From the NCBI GenBank assembly GCA_009844085.1, contig VYCF01000057.1:1-49351 (forward strand): 49,351 nt of DNA, in the 5' to 3' direction. Positions within the stretch are counted from its first letter, which is position 1. The number at the start of each line of letters is the position of its first letter. Below, piece after piece: positions 21,141 through 28,833 of this stretch. The notes below the pieces were generated by a model. The model was not told the DNA's origin and made no database searches. It saw only the letters and a program-made list of their open reading frames with translations. Both the position numbers and the translations under genes were made by a program. Source of the DNA: Gammaproteobacteria bacterium (GTDB lineage: Bacteria; Pseudomonadota; Gammaproteobacteria; Pseudomonadales; Pseudohongiellaceae).

Positions 21141-21164
21141 ACGGGGTCACTATATGCCCATTTT

Positions 21165-22436
21165 TCAGACTGCGGCAAGCGCCTGTTCGAGATCGGCGCG
21201 GATGTCGTTGATGTGCTCGATGCCGATGCACAGGCGAATGGTTTCCGGGCGCACCCCGGCCGACAGTTGCTCGGATTCGGTCAACTGGCGATGTGTTGTA
21301 GACGCGGGATGGCAGGCGAGCGTTTTTGCGTCGCCGATATTCACCAGGCGCTTGATCATCTTCAGCGCGTCGTAGAATCGAACGCCGGCCTCGAAGCCGC
21401 CGTGCACTCCGAAGGTCAGCAGCGACGCGGGCTTGCCGCCGCAATACTTGTTCGCCAGCGCGTGGCCCGGGTCGGAGGGAAGCCCGGCGAAACTTATCCA
21501 CTCCACCTTGTCGTGCCGTGAGAGATATTCGGCAACGGCCAGGGCGTTATCGCAATGCCGCTCCATCCGCAGGTTGAGCGTTTCCAATCCTTGCAGGATG
21601 AGAAAGGCGTTCAGGGGGGAGAGCGCGGAACCGGTGTTGCGCAGCGGGACGGTTCGCGCCCTGCCGATGAAAGCGGCTTCGGCGAGCGCCTCGGTATAGA
21701 TGATGCCGTGATACGAAGGCTCCGGGCTGTTGATTTCGGGATAGCGCTCCGCGTATTCCGGCCACGGAAACTTGCCGGAATCGACGATCACGCCGCCGAT
21801 CGAAGTGCCGTGGCCACCGACGTATTTCGTCAGCGAGTGAACGACGATGTCCGCTCCAAACTCGATCGGCCGGCAAATCGCGGAGCTCGGTACGGTGTTG
21901 TCGACGATGACCGCCACGCCGTGCCGGCGCGCCATCTCGCAGATCGGCGCCAGATCGACGATATTGCCCGCCTGGTTGCCGACGGTTTCGCAATAGATGG
22001 CGCGGGTCTTGTCGTCGATGAGTTTTTCCAGGGCGGCGGGCGAGTCGTCTTCCGCGAAGCGCACCTCGATGCCTTGGCTCGGCAGCATGTGAGCAAAAAG
22101 CGTATAGGTTCCGCCATAGAGCTGCGGAACCGTGACGATGTTGTTGCCGGCGCTGGCCAGGGTCAAAATCGAGTAGTTGATGGCCGCCATTCCCGAACTC
22201 ACGGCAAGCGCGGCAAGCCCGCCTTCCATTGCCGCCATGCGTTCTTCGAGCACGGCATTGGTGGGGTTCATTATGCGCGTGTAGATATTGCCCGGCACGG
22301 CGAGATCGAACAGGTCCGCGCCATGTTGCGCATCGTCGAACTCATAGGCGACAGTCTGAAAAATGGGGACAGCGACTGCCCGCGTACTTGCATCCGTCTC
22401 GTATCCGCCATGAATGGCGATCGTTTCCTGTTCCAC
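21165..22436 (-). CDS. metY: O-acetylhomoserine aminocarboxypropyltransferase (homocysteine synthase)
   Basis: The 423-residue protein is a PLP enzyme of the Cys/Met metabolism family, about the length of MetY rather than the shorter MetB. Landmarks are NIYTRIMNPTNAVLEERMAA near residue 50, the phosphate-binding SSGMAA, IVDNTVPSS, and HSLTKYVGGHG with the PLP-binding lysine. It makes homocysteine from O-acetylhomoserine and sulfide. It is divergent from the PAL-like gene. The 130 bp between them contain an inverted repeat that could be an operator. Confidence 0.92.
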   Translation of the reverse strand: MEQETIAIHGGYETDASTRAVAVPIFQTVAYEFDDAQHGADLFDLAVPGNIYTRIMNPTNAVLEERMAAMEGGLAALAVSSGMAAINYSILTLASAGNNIVTVPQLYGGTYTLFAHMLPSQGIEVRFAEDDSPAALEKLIDDKTRAIYCETVGNQAGNIVDLAPICEMARRHGVAVIVDNTVPSSAICRPIEFGADIVVHSLTKYVGGHGTSIGGVIVDSGKFPWPEYAERYPEINSPEPSYHGIIYTEALAEAAFIGRARTVPLRNTGSALSPLNAFLILQGLETLNLRMERHCDNALAVAEYLSRHDKVEWISFAGLPSDPGHALANKYCGGKPASLLTFGVHGGFEAGVRFYDALKMIKRLVNIGDAKTLACHPASTTHRQLTESEQLSAGVRPETIRLCIGIEHINDIRADLEQALAAV

Positions 22437-22470
22437 CGGTCAACTCTTTACAGCCAAGAATCTGAAATCG

Positions 22471-22495
22471 CCCGGAATGATACAGCAAATCCGGG
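22471..22495. promoter_or_regulatory. Inverted repeat in the divergent metY / PAL-like intergenic region
   Basis: CCCGGA (22471-22476) and TCCGGG (22490-22495) are perfect inverted arms separated by 13 bp. They lie between two divergent starts and immediately upstream of the promoter-like element at 22496. This suits an operator or activator site, although arms this short can occur by chance in GC-rich DNA. Confidence 0.35.
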
Positions 22496-22531
22496 CTTGT
22501 GCGAGGGCGTCCCATTCCTGCTATTCTCGAA
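22496..22531 (+). promoter_or_regulatory. Promoter-like repeated element, copy 1
   Basis: TTGTGC (22497-22502), a 19-bp spacer and TATTCT (22522-22527) preceded by TGC form an extended -10 promoter. The last 17 bases, TTCCTGCTATTCTCGAA (22515-22531), are identical to those in copy 2 at 23712-23728. In both copies the CTTGT(G/A)C block lies at the same distance upstream. It precedes the PAL-like gene by 35 bp. Confidence 0.55.
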
Positions 22532-22566
22532 TTGGAAGTTCAACTCAGAATGCAAGAGGTAACGTC

Positions 22567-23685
22567 ATGCCAAACAAGTATCTCACCGCCGGACTCGGCG
22601 CGGCTTTGCTGTTCGCCGGCAACGTTTCCGCCCAGACCGGAGGCAACATCGTCACCGGCGAAGGATTTCCGAATCCCGCTCCCGTCGTTGAAAACGAATG
22701 GGGCGATCTTCCCGCGGGACGCCAATGGGGTTCCACCGCGGGGATCGATATCGATCCCACCGACGGCCATGTGGTTGCCTACGAGCGTTGCGGAGCGGGA
22801 GCGCTCGGCGGACAGGGCATCAATTGCGACAGCAATCCGGTGGATCCGATTTTCAAGTTCGACCGGCACACCGGTGAAGTTCTGGCCAATTTCGGCGCCG
22901 GCATCATGGTCACCCCCCATGGCATTCATGTCGACGACGAAGGCAACATCTGGGTGGCCGATTTCGCCGGCAACGCCGAAGGCACCAAGGGTCATCAGGT
23001 ACACAAGTTCAGCCCCGACGGCGAACTGCTCATGAGCCTGGGCACCGCGGGACAGCCCGGCAACGACAGCGCCCACCTGAATCAACCCAACGACGTGATC
23101 GTGGGGCCGGACGGCAGCATCTATGTGGCGGACGGGCATAGCGGTCAGGGCATGCTCAATGCGCAGGCCCTCGAAGAAGGCCGCGCGGCGCGCCTGACCG
23201 CGCGAATCGTGAAATACGCGCCGGACGGAACCTATATAAAGGAATGGGGACAACTCGGCACGGCCCACGGCGATTTCCGCACGCCGCACGCGCTTGAGTT
23301 CGATTCCCAGGGTCGGCTTTGGGTAGCCGACCGCGGCAATCACCGGCTCGAGATTTTCGATCAGGACGGCAATTATCTCGAATCGCGGTACAGTTATGGC
23401 CGCATCAGCGGGTTTTTCATTACCGACGACGACATGGTCTACGCCATCGATTCCGAATCGGGCCCGCTGCGTCACGAGGCCTGGCATTGCGGCGTGCGGA
23501 TCGGACCGCTGGATGAAGACCGCATCGTCGGATTCATTCCGGGGTATCAGACCGAAAGCAGGGGAGAGCAGGGTACGGCGGGCGAAGGTGTCGCCGTGGA
23601 CGCCGACGGCAATGTATTCGCCGCCGAGGGTCCCGCGTCCCTGCCGCTCGCGGGCGGCGCCTTCACGAAGTACTCCGCCAGGTAA
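22567..23685 (+). CDS. PAL-like NHL-repeat beta-propeller protein, exported
   Basis: The 372-residue protein has a signal peptide (residues 1-22, ending VSAQ) and a six-bladed NHL propeller related to peptidyl-alpha-hydroxyglycine alpha-amidating lyase (PAL). Similarity to rat PAL is clear from recalled motifs: TPHGIHVDDEGNIWVAD with His118, QPGNDSAHLNQPNDV, IYVADG followed by ARIVKY, and TPHALEFD...LWVADRGNHR with His241. His118 and His241 match two zinc ligands. The catalytic Tyr position (GYCN in PAL) is His191 here, and the third zinc His position reads Glu340. PAL-type carbinolamide cleavage is therefore possible but altered; a lactonase or other propeller hydrolase role is the alternative. 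An AGAGG precedes the ATG at 22567. The frame is open upstream. Confidence 0.8.
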   Translation: MPNKYLTAGLGAALLFAGNVSAQTGGNIVTGEGFPNPAPVVENEWGDLPAGRQWGSTAGIDIDPTDGHVVAYERCGAGALGGQGINCDSNPVDPIFKFDRHTGEVLANFGAGIMVTPHGIHVDDEGNIWVADFAGNAEGTKGHQVHKFSPDGELLMSLGTAGQPGNDSAHLNQPNDVIVGPDGSIYVADGHSGQGMLNAQALEEGRAARLTARIVKYAPDGTYIKEWGQLGTAHGDFRTPHALEFDSQGRLWVADRGNHRLEIFDQDGNYLESRYSYGRISGFFITDDDMVYAIDSESGPLRHEAWHCGVRIGPLDEDRIVGFIPGYQTESRGEQGTAGEGVAVDADGNVFAAEGPASLPLAGGAFTKYSAR

Positions 23686-23692
23686 ATTAATT

Positions 23693-23728
23693 CTTGTACA
23701 GCAAGGGATTGTTCCTGCTATTCTCGAA
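23693..23728 (+). promoter_or_regulatory. Promoter-like repeated element, copy 2
   Basis: TTGTAC (23694-23699), a 19-bp spacer and TATTCT (23719-23724), with TGC before the -10, repeat the architecture of the element at 22496-22531. The two are identical over the final 17 bases. It begins 7 bp after the stop of the PAL-like gene and lies 65 bp before the transporter ATG, so the transporter has its own, probably co-regulated, promoter. Confidence 0.55.
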
Positions 23729-23793
23729 AGCCGCCGCGGGAATCTTCTCGCGGCGGTTGCCAATCTGATCAAGCCGGAATAGAAGGAGGGCGC

Positions 23794-25161
23794 ATGGCCG
23801 TCAGCGAAACCACCACGGTACAGGAAGCGGAATCGCATCTGGAACAGAACATGCGCACCGTCGCGCTTACGGCGCTGGCGGGCACCAGTATCGAATGGTA
23901 TGACTTTTTCCTTTACGCGGCAGCCGCCGCGCTCGTTTTTCCCGCCGTCTTCTTTCCGGAAAGTACACCGACCGTCGCGCTGATCCTCTCCTTCGGCACC
24001 TTTGCCTTCGGTTTCATCGCGCGGCCGCTCGGCGGCATCATGTTCGGCCATTTCGGCGACCGCATCGGCCGCAAGAAGACCCTGGTGATCGCGCTGGCGC
24101 TGATGGGCGTCGCGTCCACGCTGATCGGACTGCTTCCGTCCTATGCCACGATCGGCATCGCGGCGCCGATCATCCTGACGCTGCTGCGTTTCTGTCAGGG
24201 GCTGGCAATCGGCGGTCAATGGGGCGGGGCCATGTTGCTCGTGACGGAAAGTGCGCCGTCCAATGAACGCGGCTGGTACGGCGCTTACGCACAGGCTGGC
24301 GCGCCGGTGGGCGTGATTCTCGCCAACCTGGCCCTGATCGGCATCAGCGCCATGGTGTCGGACGAGTTTTTCCAGACCTGGGGCTGGCGCATTCCCTTCA
24401 TAGCCAGCGTCGCGCTGATCGGCATCAGCATGTTCGTGCAACTCAAGCTCGAAGACACCGCGGCTTTCCGCGAACTGGAAATGGTTCGCGAAGCGCACAA
24501 GGACGAACACCCCGAGGCCCGGGCCGTGCGCCGCTCGCCCGTGCTCGAAGCCCTGATCAAGTATCCGAAAACCATCTCCCTGGCGGCGGGGGCCTTTCTC
24601 TCGATCCAGGTTTCGTTCTATATCCTCATTGCCTTCATCCTGGCCTATGGCAGTCAGGGCGTCGCCGGCATGAGCCGCGACGAGATGCTCAGCGCGGTGC
24701 TGATCGCTTCGGCCCTGATGATACCGTTCCAGTTCTGGGCGTCGGGTTATTCCGACCGCAACGGGCGCCGCGGCATCTACATGCTGGGCGCGATACTCAC
24801 CGGAGTGTGGGCGTTTGCGCTTTTCCCGCTGATCGACACCGGCGATTTCTGGCTGATCGTGGTCGCCGTGACCGGCGGACTCTGCTTCATGGCAATGATG
24901 TACGGTCCCCAGGCGGCCTTCTATACGGAATTGTTCAGCACCGAAGTGCGTTATTCCGGCGCCTCCCTGGGTTACCAGTTCGGCGCGATTCTCGGCGGCG
25001 CCTTTGCCCCGATGATCGCGACCTTCCTGTGGACGGAATACGCCATTGTCTGGGTGTCGGTCTATATCGCGCTGGCCTCGGTGATAGCGCTGCTTTGCGT
25101 CTGGACGCTCAGCGAGACTTCGGGCGACAGCCTGCACGACGTTCACGGCAGCGACCGCTAA
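23794..25161 (+). CDS. MFS transporter, metabolite:H+ symporter (MHS) type
   Basis: The 455-residue inner-membrane protein has twelve predicted hydrophobic segments. AGTSIEWYDFFLYAAAAAL in TM1 and FGHFGDRIGRKKTLV between TM2 and TM3 are hallmarks of the MHS family, which imports organic acids, betaines and similar solutes (ShiA, ProP, KgtP). RFCQGLAIGGQWGGA and SEVRYSGASLGYQ-type segments also fit. An AAGGAGG lies 5 bp before the ATG. Placement between the PAL-like and copper-monooxygenase genes, on the same strand, suggests it imports the substrate or product of that pathway. Confidence 0.9.
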   Translation: MAVSETTTVQEAESHLEQNMRTVALTALAGTSIEWYDFFLYAAAAALVFPAVFFPESTPTVALILSFGTFAFGFIARPLGGIMFGHFGDRIGRKKTLVIALALMGVASTLIGLLPSYATIGIAAPIILTLLRFCQGLAIGGQWGGAMLLVTESAPSNERGWYGAYAQAGAPVGVILANLALIGISAMVSDEFFQTWGWRIPFIASVALIGISMFVQLKLEDTAAFRELEMVREAHKDEHPEARAVRRSPVLEALIKYPKTISLAAGAFLSIQVSFYILIAFILAYGSQGVAGMSRDEMLSAVLIASALMIPFQFWASGYSDRNGRRGIYMLGAILTGVWAFALFPLIDTGDFWLIVVAVTGGLCFMAMMYGPQAAFYTELFSTEVRYSGASLGYQFGAILGGAFAPMIATFLWTEYAIVWVSVYIALASVIALLCVWTLSETSGDSLHDVHGSDR

Positions 25162-25169
25162 GCGTCGTA

Positions 25170-25198
25170 TTGAATTAGGCCGGTCGCTGCACTATGCT
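25170..25198 (+). promoter_or_regulatory. Predicted promoter of the copper monooxygenase gene
   Basis: TTGAAT (25170-25175), a 17-bp spacer and TATGCT (25193-25198) make a good sigma70 match, 56 bp before the ATG at 25255. It starts just after the stop of the transporter gene. Confidence 0.55.
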
Positions 25199-25254
25199 GG
25201 CTTGACAAACGGATGGGACACCCATCGGTCAAAACCCAATTGCGGAGATCGATC

Positions 25255-26979
25255 ATGCGCCTTTCTATCCTGACCGGATTGTTGTTTGCCGCCCTTGCCG
25301 GCAATACCGCGATCGCCGCCGACCGGGTCGGCAACTTCGGCCTCATCGACGCCGAAGGCGATTTCCACCAGTTGTCCAGGTACGCGTATCTGAATGCGCT
25401 GGTAATCGTCAGCCAGGCAAACGGCTGCGAGGTCAACTACAACCAGAACCACAAATACAGGTTGCTGGAAACCACCTGGAAGGACGAGGGTGTCGGTTTC
25501 CTCATGCTCAATGCTTCCGATGATCGCAAAGCGGTAGCCGCCGAGGCGAACGTATTCGACTATCGGTGGCCCATCATGATCGATGATGCGCAACTTGTCG
25601 CCGGATCGCTCGGTATCGAAAAGGCCGGTGAAATCCTGGTGCTCGATCCTTCCCGGCTGGAGATTCTCTATCGCGGGCCGCTGGACCGGCCGGAGACCGA
25701 CGATGCGCCCGCCAGCACCCATATCAAGGATGCGCTATGGAGCGCCACCACCGGGGAAACCCGCGATGCGGAAACGGTAATCCTCGATGCGGAGGGCTGC
25801 AAGATCGATTTCGACGTGCGGGACAGTCTCGCCGGGAATACGCCGGACTACGCCGCCGATGTCGCTCCCATCCTGCAGGAGCGTTGCGCCAACTGCCACC
25901 GCCAGGGCGGTATCGCGCCTTTCGCCATGGACAGCCACCAGATGGTCCGGGGCTGGTCGCCGATGATTCGCGAAGTCCTGATGACCAAGCGCATGCCTCC
26001 GGCCCAGGTCGATCCGCATTTCAACCGGTTTTCCAATGCGCGCTATATGCCGACCGATGAACTGCAGACCCTCGTGCATTGGATTGAAGCCGGTGCGCCT
26101 CGCGGCGACGGTCCGGAAGATCCGCTGACCGGTCTCGAGTTCCACGAAGGCTGGCAACTCGGCGAGCCCGACCATATCGTCTATTCTGAGAAATTCACCG
26201 TGCCGGCAACCGGCGTGGTGGACTATCGTTTCCCCGTCGTGGATCTGCCCTTCGAAGAAGACAAATGGGTGAAGGCCGTGCAGTTCATCCCCGGCGAGCG
26301 GGCAGTCGTGCATCACATGATCGCGCGCGTGGTCGAACCCGACTATGACCGGACCGCAGGTCCCGACCAGCAAGGCGAAACCCGTTTTCTCGAAGGCTTC
26401 GCGCCGGGCAAGGACGACGCCACGGTATTTCCCGAAGGCACCGGAGTCTACATTCCCAAGGGCTACAAGATCGAAATCTCCGAGCATTACACCACCATGG
26501 GCCGTGAGGTCACCGATCAGACCGCCATCGGCCTTTATTTCGCGGAAGAAACGCCGGACCATGAATTCCGCACCTACGCTCTGTCCCATGGCGGCAGAAA
26601 TATCGTTATTCCCGCCGGCGCCAGGGATCATCGCATGTACGCCAGCCACGTGTTCGAGAAGGAAGTGATGATGCATGCCTTCCGCCCGCATATGCATACG
26701 CGCGGCAAGAACATGCGTTTCAAGGTGATTTATCCCGACCAGAGTTCGGAAGTCCTGATCAATGTGCCGAACTACAATTTCAACTGGCAGCCGACCTATC
26801 GGCTGGTCGAGCCCAAATTGCTGCCGGCGGGTTCACGGGTGGTGATCGACGGAGCTTTCGACAATTCAGAGATGAATCCCGGCGCGGCCGATCCGACAGT
26901 GCCGGCGCTGGGCGGCCTGCAAACCTGGGAAGAGATGTTCATCGGCTATTTCACCTATCACAACACCCAGGAAATCTGA
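25255..26979 (+). CDS. Redoxin-like / cytochrome c / PHM-like copper monooxygenase fusion, exported
   Basis: The 574-residue protein has a signal peptide (about 1-21). A thioredoxin-fold redoxin-like domain (about 30-180) retains a single Cys in the active region. A c-type haem segment carries Cys211-x-x-Cys214-His215. The C-terminal half is related to copper type II ascorbate-dependent monooxygenases. All ligands known from rat PHM have counterparts: His353-His354 (VVHHM) and His411 (EHYTT) for CuH; His479-x-His481 (HMHTRG) and Met561 (WEEMFIGYF) for CuM. It probably hydroxylates a C-H bond in the periplasm, with the haem and redoxin domains possibly supplying electrons. The substrate is unknown. 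The ATG at 25255 follows GGAG; the ATG at 25213 is rejected. Confidence 0.85.
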   Translation: MRLSILTGLLFAALAGNTAIAADRVGNFGLIDAEGDFHQLSRYAYLNALVIVSQANGCEVNYNQNHKYRLLETTWKDEGVGFLMLNASDDRKAVAAEANVFDYRWPIMIDDAQLVAGSLGIEKAGEILVLDPSRLEILYRGPLDRPETDDAPASTHIKDALWSATTGETRDAETVILDAEGCKIDFDVRDSLAGNTPDYAADVAPILQERCANCHRQGGIAPFAMDSHQMVRGWSPMIREVLMTKRMPPAQVDPHFNRFSNARYMPTDELQTLVHWIEAGAPRGDGPEDPLTGLEFHEGWQLGEPDHIVYSEKFTVPATGVVDYRFPVVDLPFEEDKWVKAVQFIPGERAVVHHMIARVVEPDYDRTAGPDQQGETRFLEGFAPGKDDATVFPEGTGVYIPKGYKIEISEHYTTMGREVTDQTAIGLYFAEETPDHEFRTYALSHGGRNIVIPAGARDHRMYASHVFEKEVMMHAFRPHMHTRGKNMRFKVIYPDQSSEVLINVPNYNFNWQPTYRLVEPKLLPAGSRVVIDGAFDNSEMNPGAADPTVPALGGLQTWEEMFIGYFTYHNTQEI

Positions 26980-27001
26980 TCGACGTTAGCTGAAGAATAT
27001 C

Positions 27002-28150
27002 TTGCGCATAAGCGATTGCAACAACCCGGCGGATTTTCGCAAGCTGGCGCAGAAACGGCTGCCGGCGCCCCTGTTCCACTATATCGACGGTGGAGCGGAT
27101 GACGAGGTCACCTTGCGCCGCAATACCAGCGCCTTCGACAAGGTCAGGCTGATTCCCGACGCGCTGGCGGATCTGACGAATCTCGATTTGTCGGTAAACG
27201 TGCTCGGCCAGGATCTGGACTGGCCGGTGTTCTGCTCGCCGACGGCGATGTCGCGATTGTTTCATCATCACGGCGAGAACGCGGTGTGCCGCTCGGCCTG
27301 GCGCCATCGCACCATGTACAGCCTGTCGACGATCGCCACCACGAGCATCGAGGAAATCGGCGCGCAGACGCCCGGCCCCAAATGCTTCCAGTTGTATATC
27401 CACAAGGACCGGGCGATGAGCTGGGACTTTATCGAGCGTTGCAAGGAGGCGAATTTTTCCGCTATCTGCCTGACCGTGGATACCCTGGTAGCCGGCAACC
27501 GGGAGCGCGACCTGCATACCGGCATGACTACGCCGCCGCGTTTCACCCTGGCGAGCATGCTCAGTTTTTTCATGCATCCGCACTGGAGTCTCAACTATCT
27601 GACTTCGAGGAAATTCGAACTCGCCAACGTTTCCGCCAACATAGAAGAGGGGACGAAGAAGCTCATCTCGGTCATCGACTACATAAACAGCCAGTTCGAC
27701 CGTTCGATCACCTGGAAGGACGCCGAAGAGGCGATCCAGCGCTGGGGCGGACCGTTTGCGATCAAGGGAGTGATGTCGGTGGACGACGCCCGCCGCGCGG
27801 TGGATATCGGCGCCAGCGCCATCATGATTTCCAATCACGGCGGCCGCCAACTCGATGGCAGCACGGCGCCCTTCGATCAGCTCGGACCCATCGTCGACGC
27901 CGTGGGCGACCGCATCGAAGTCATTCTCGACGGCGGCGTGCGCCGTGGCACCCATGTGTTGAAGGCGTTGGCGATGGGGGCGAAAGCCTGCATGATCGGA
28001 AGGGGTTACCTTTACGCGCTCGCAGCCGGAGGCGAACCCGCGGTCGACCGCGCATTGACCAAATTGCGGGATGAAATCGGTCGCGACATGATCCTGATGG
28101 GCTGCAATTCAGTGAAGCGGCTGAATCGCGCGCGATTGCATTTCGACTAG
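27002..28150 (+). CDS. FMN-dependent alpha-hydroxy-acid oxidase/dehydrogenase
   Basis: The 382-residue protein belongs to the family of glycolate oxidase and L-lactate dehydrogenase LldD. PAPLFHYIDGGADDE near residue 25, FQLYIHKDR, GNRERDLHTGM, the active-site SNHGGRQLDG with the catalytic His, and DGGVRRGTHVLKALAMGA are all in place, so FMN binding and hydride transfer should be intact. The start is a TTG at 27002; an in-frame stop lies at 26987, and no ATG or GTG is available. It lies 22 bp after the monooxygenase gene and is probably co-transcribed. In that setting it could handle an alpha-hydroxy acid or glyoxylate produced by the PHM/PAL-like pair. Confidence 0.88.
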   Translation: MRISDCNNPADFRKLAQKRLPAPLFHYIDGGADDEVTLRRNTSAFDKVRLIPDALADLTNLDLSVNVLGQDLDWPVFCSPTAMSRLFHHHGENAVCRSAWRHRTMYSLSTIATTSIEEIGAQTPGPKCFQLYIHKDRAMSWDFIERCKEANFSAICLTVDTLVAGNRERDLHTGMTTPPRFTLASMLSFFMHPHWSLNYLTSRKFELANVSANIEEGTKKLISVIDYINSQFDRSITWKDAEEAIQRWGGPFAIKGVMSVDDARRAVDIGASAIMISNHGGRQLDGSTAPFDQLGPIVDAVGDRIEVILDGGVRRGTHVLKALAMGAKACMIGRGYLYALAAGGEPAVDRALTKLRDEIGRDMILMGCNSVKRLNRARLHFD

Positions 28151-28157
28151 CGGCGGA

Positions 28158-28493
28158 TTATTTCCTGACCCATCTACCGTTTTCGTCCTGCACGTAGTGG
28201 CCTGCGCGCGTTGCCTGTACCGCGCGTTCCCAGGCCACCGCCGCCACCTGCTCCATGGTGATGCCGTTGTCGCGGGCGATCTGTTCGTAACGCCGGCGCC
28301 GTTCTTCGTTGACTTCGCGCACCAGATCGCGGACTTCGGTGGCGGCAGTGCCTGCCACGAGGCCGACATAGCCGTCGCGCTGTTCCCCCACCAGTCCCTG
28401 ATCCTTCGCCTCCTGCAAGGTAACGGCCCAGACTGGCCCCGCCAACAGCAGTCCGAGCAATGCAACCGTGGTCCATGCAGTCAGTTTTCTCAT
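28158..28493 (-). CDS. ydbL: YdbL family (DUF1318) periplasmic protein
   Basis: The 111-residue protein has a signal peptide ending GPVWA near residue 23 and the DUF1318 core, with LQEAKDQGLVGEQRDGYVG and VNEERRRRYEQIARDNGITMEQVAAVAWERA. In E. coli YdbL is encoded with YnbE and YdbH; YdbH is an AsmA-like protein in lipid transport to the outer membrane. Here it is downstream of a YnbE-like lipoprotein, 9 bp away, and converges on the FMN oxidase gene with 7 bp between stops. Confidence 0.85.
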   Translation of the reverse strand: MRKLTAWTTVALLGLLLAGPVWAVTLQEAKDQGLVGEQRDGYVGLVAGTAATEVRDLVREVNEERRRRYEQIARDNGITMEQVAAVAWERAVQATRAGHYVQDENGRWVRK

Positions 28494-28502
28494 GAGAACC
28501 TC

Positions 28503-28685
28503 CTAGAACAGACCGCTGTCTTCGCTGAACAGCGCATCGAGATCTTCTTCCACCTGCACCCTGATCTCGTGTTCGATGCGCACGTTGAGATTGATGGTGA
28601 TCGGTTCCGTCGGTACGGCGACCTGCACGGTGGGCGTACAGCCCGCCAGGACCAGCAGCAACGCGAATTTCCGCGTCAGGTTCAT
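28503..28685 (-). CDS. ynbE: YnbE-like lipoprotein
   Basis: The protein has 60 residues when started at the ATG at 28685. MNLTRKFALLLVLAGC is a lipoprotein signal with the lipobox LAGC, followed by a short mature part with EPITINLNVRIEHEIRVQVEEDLD, characteristic of YnbE. YnbE partners the AsmA-like YdbH in the periplasm. The frame is open upstream to 28742, but that start would bury the lipobox. Confidence 0.85.
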   Translation of the reverse strand: MNLTRKFALLLVLAGCTPTVQVAVPTEPITINLNVRIEHEIRVQVEEDLDALFSEDSGLF

Positions 28686-28776
28686 GTTCGTTTCCCTGTT
28701 TCCGGCCGCTTTCGGACCGGCCTGTTCAGTACTTGTCGGCATTGTCGCACGATCGCATTAACCACGGCTGAACGGT

Positions 28777-28806
28777 TTGACCCGGCGCGCGGGAAGGTGA
28801 CAGAAT
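28777..28806 (+). promoter_or_regulatory. Predicted promoter of the PLP dehydratase gene
   Basis: TTGACC (28777-28782, five of six to consensus), an 18-bp spacer and CAGAAT (28801-28806, four of six) lie 27 bp upstream of the ATG at 28834. Confidence 0.4.
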
Positions 28807-28833
28807 GCGCGCCTCGACATGGGGGAACGATCG

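Noticed and set aside
22540..25146. 868-codon open frame on the - strand opposite the PAL-like and transporter genes.
   Set aside because: It is the antisense shadow of two well-supported genes in GC-rich DNA; its protein is dominated by Arg, Asp, Gly and His without recognisable motifs.
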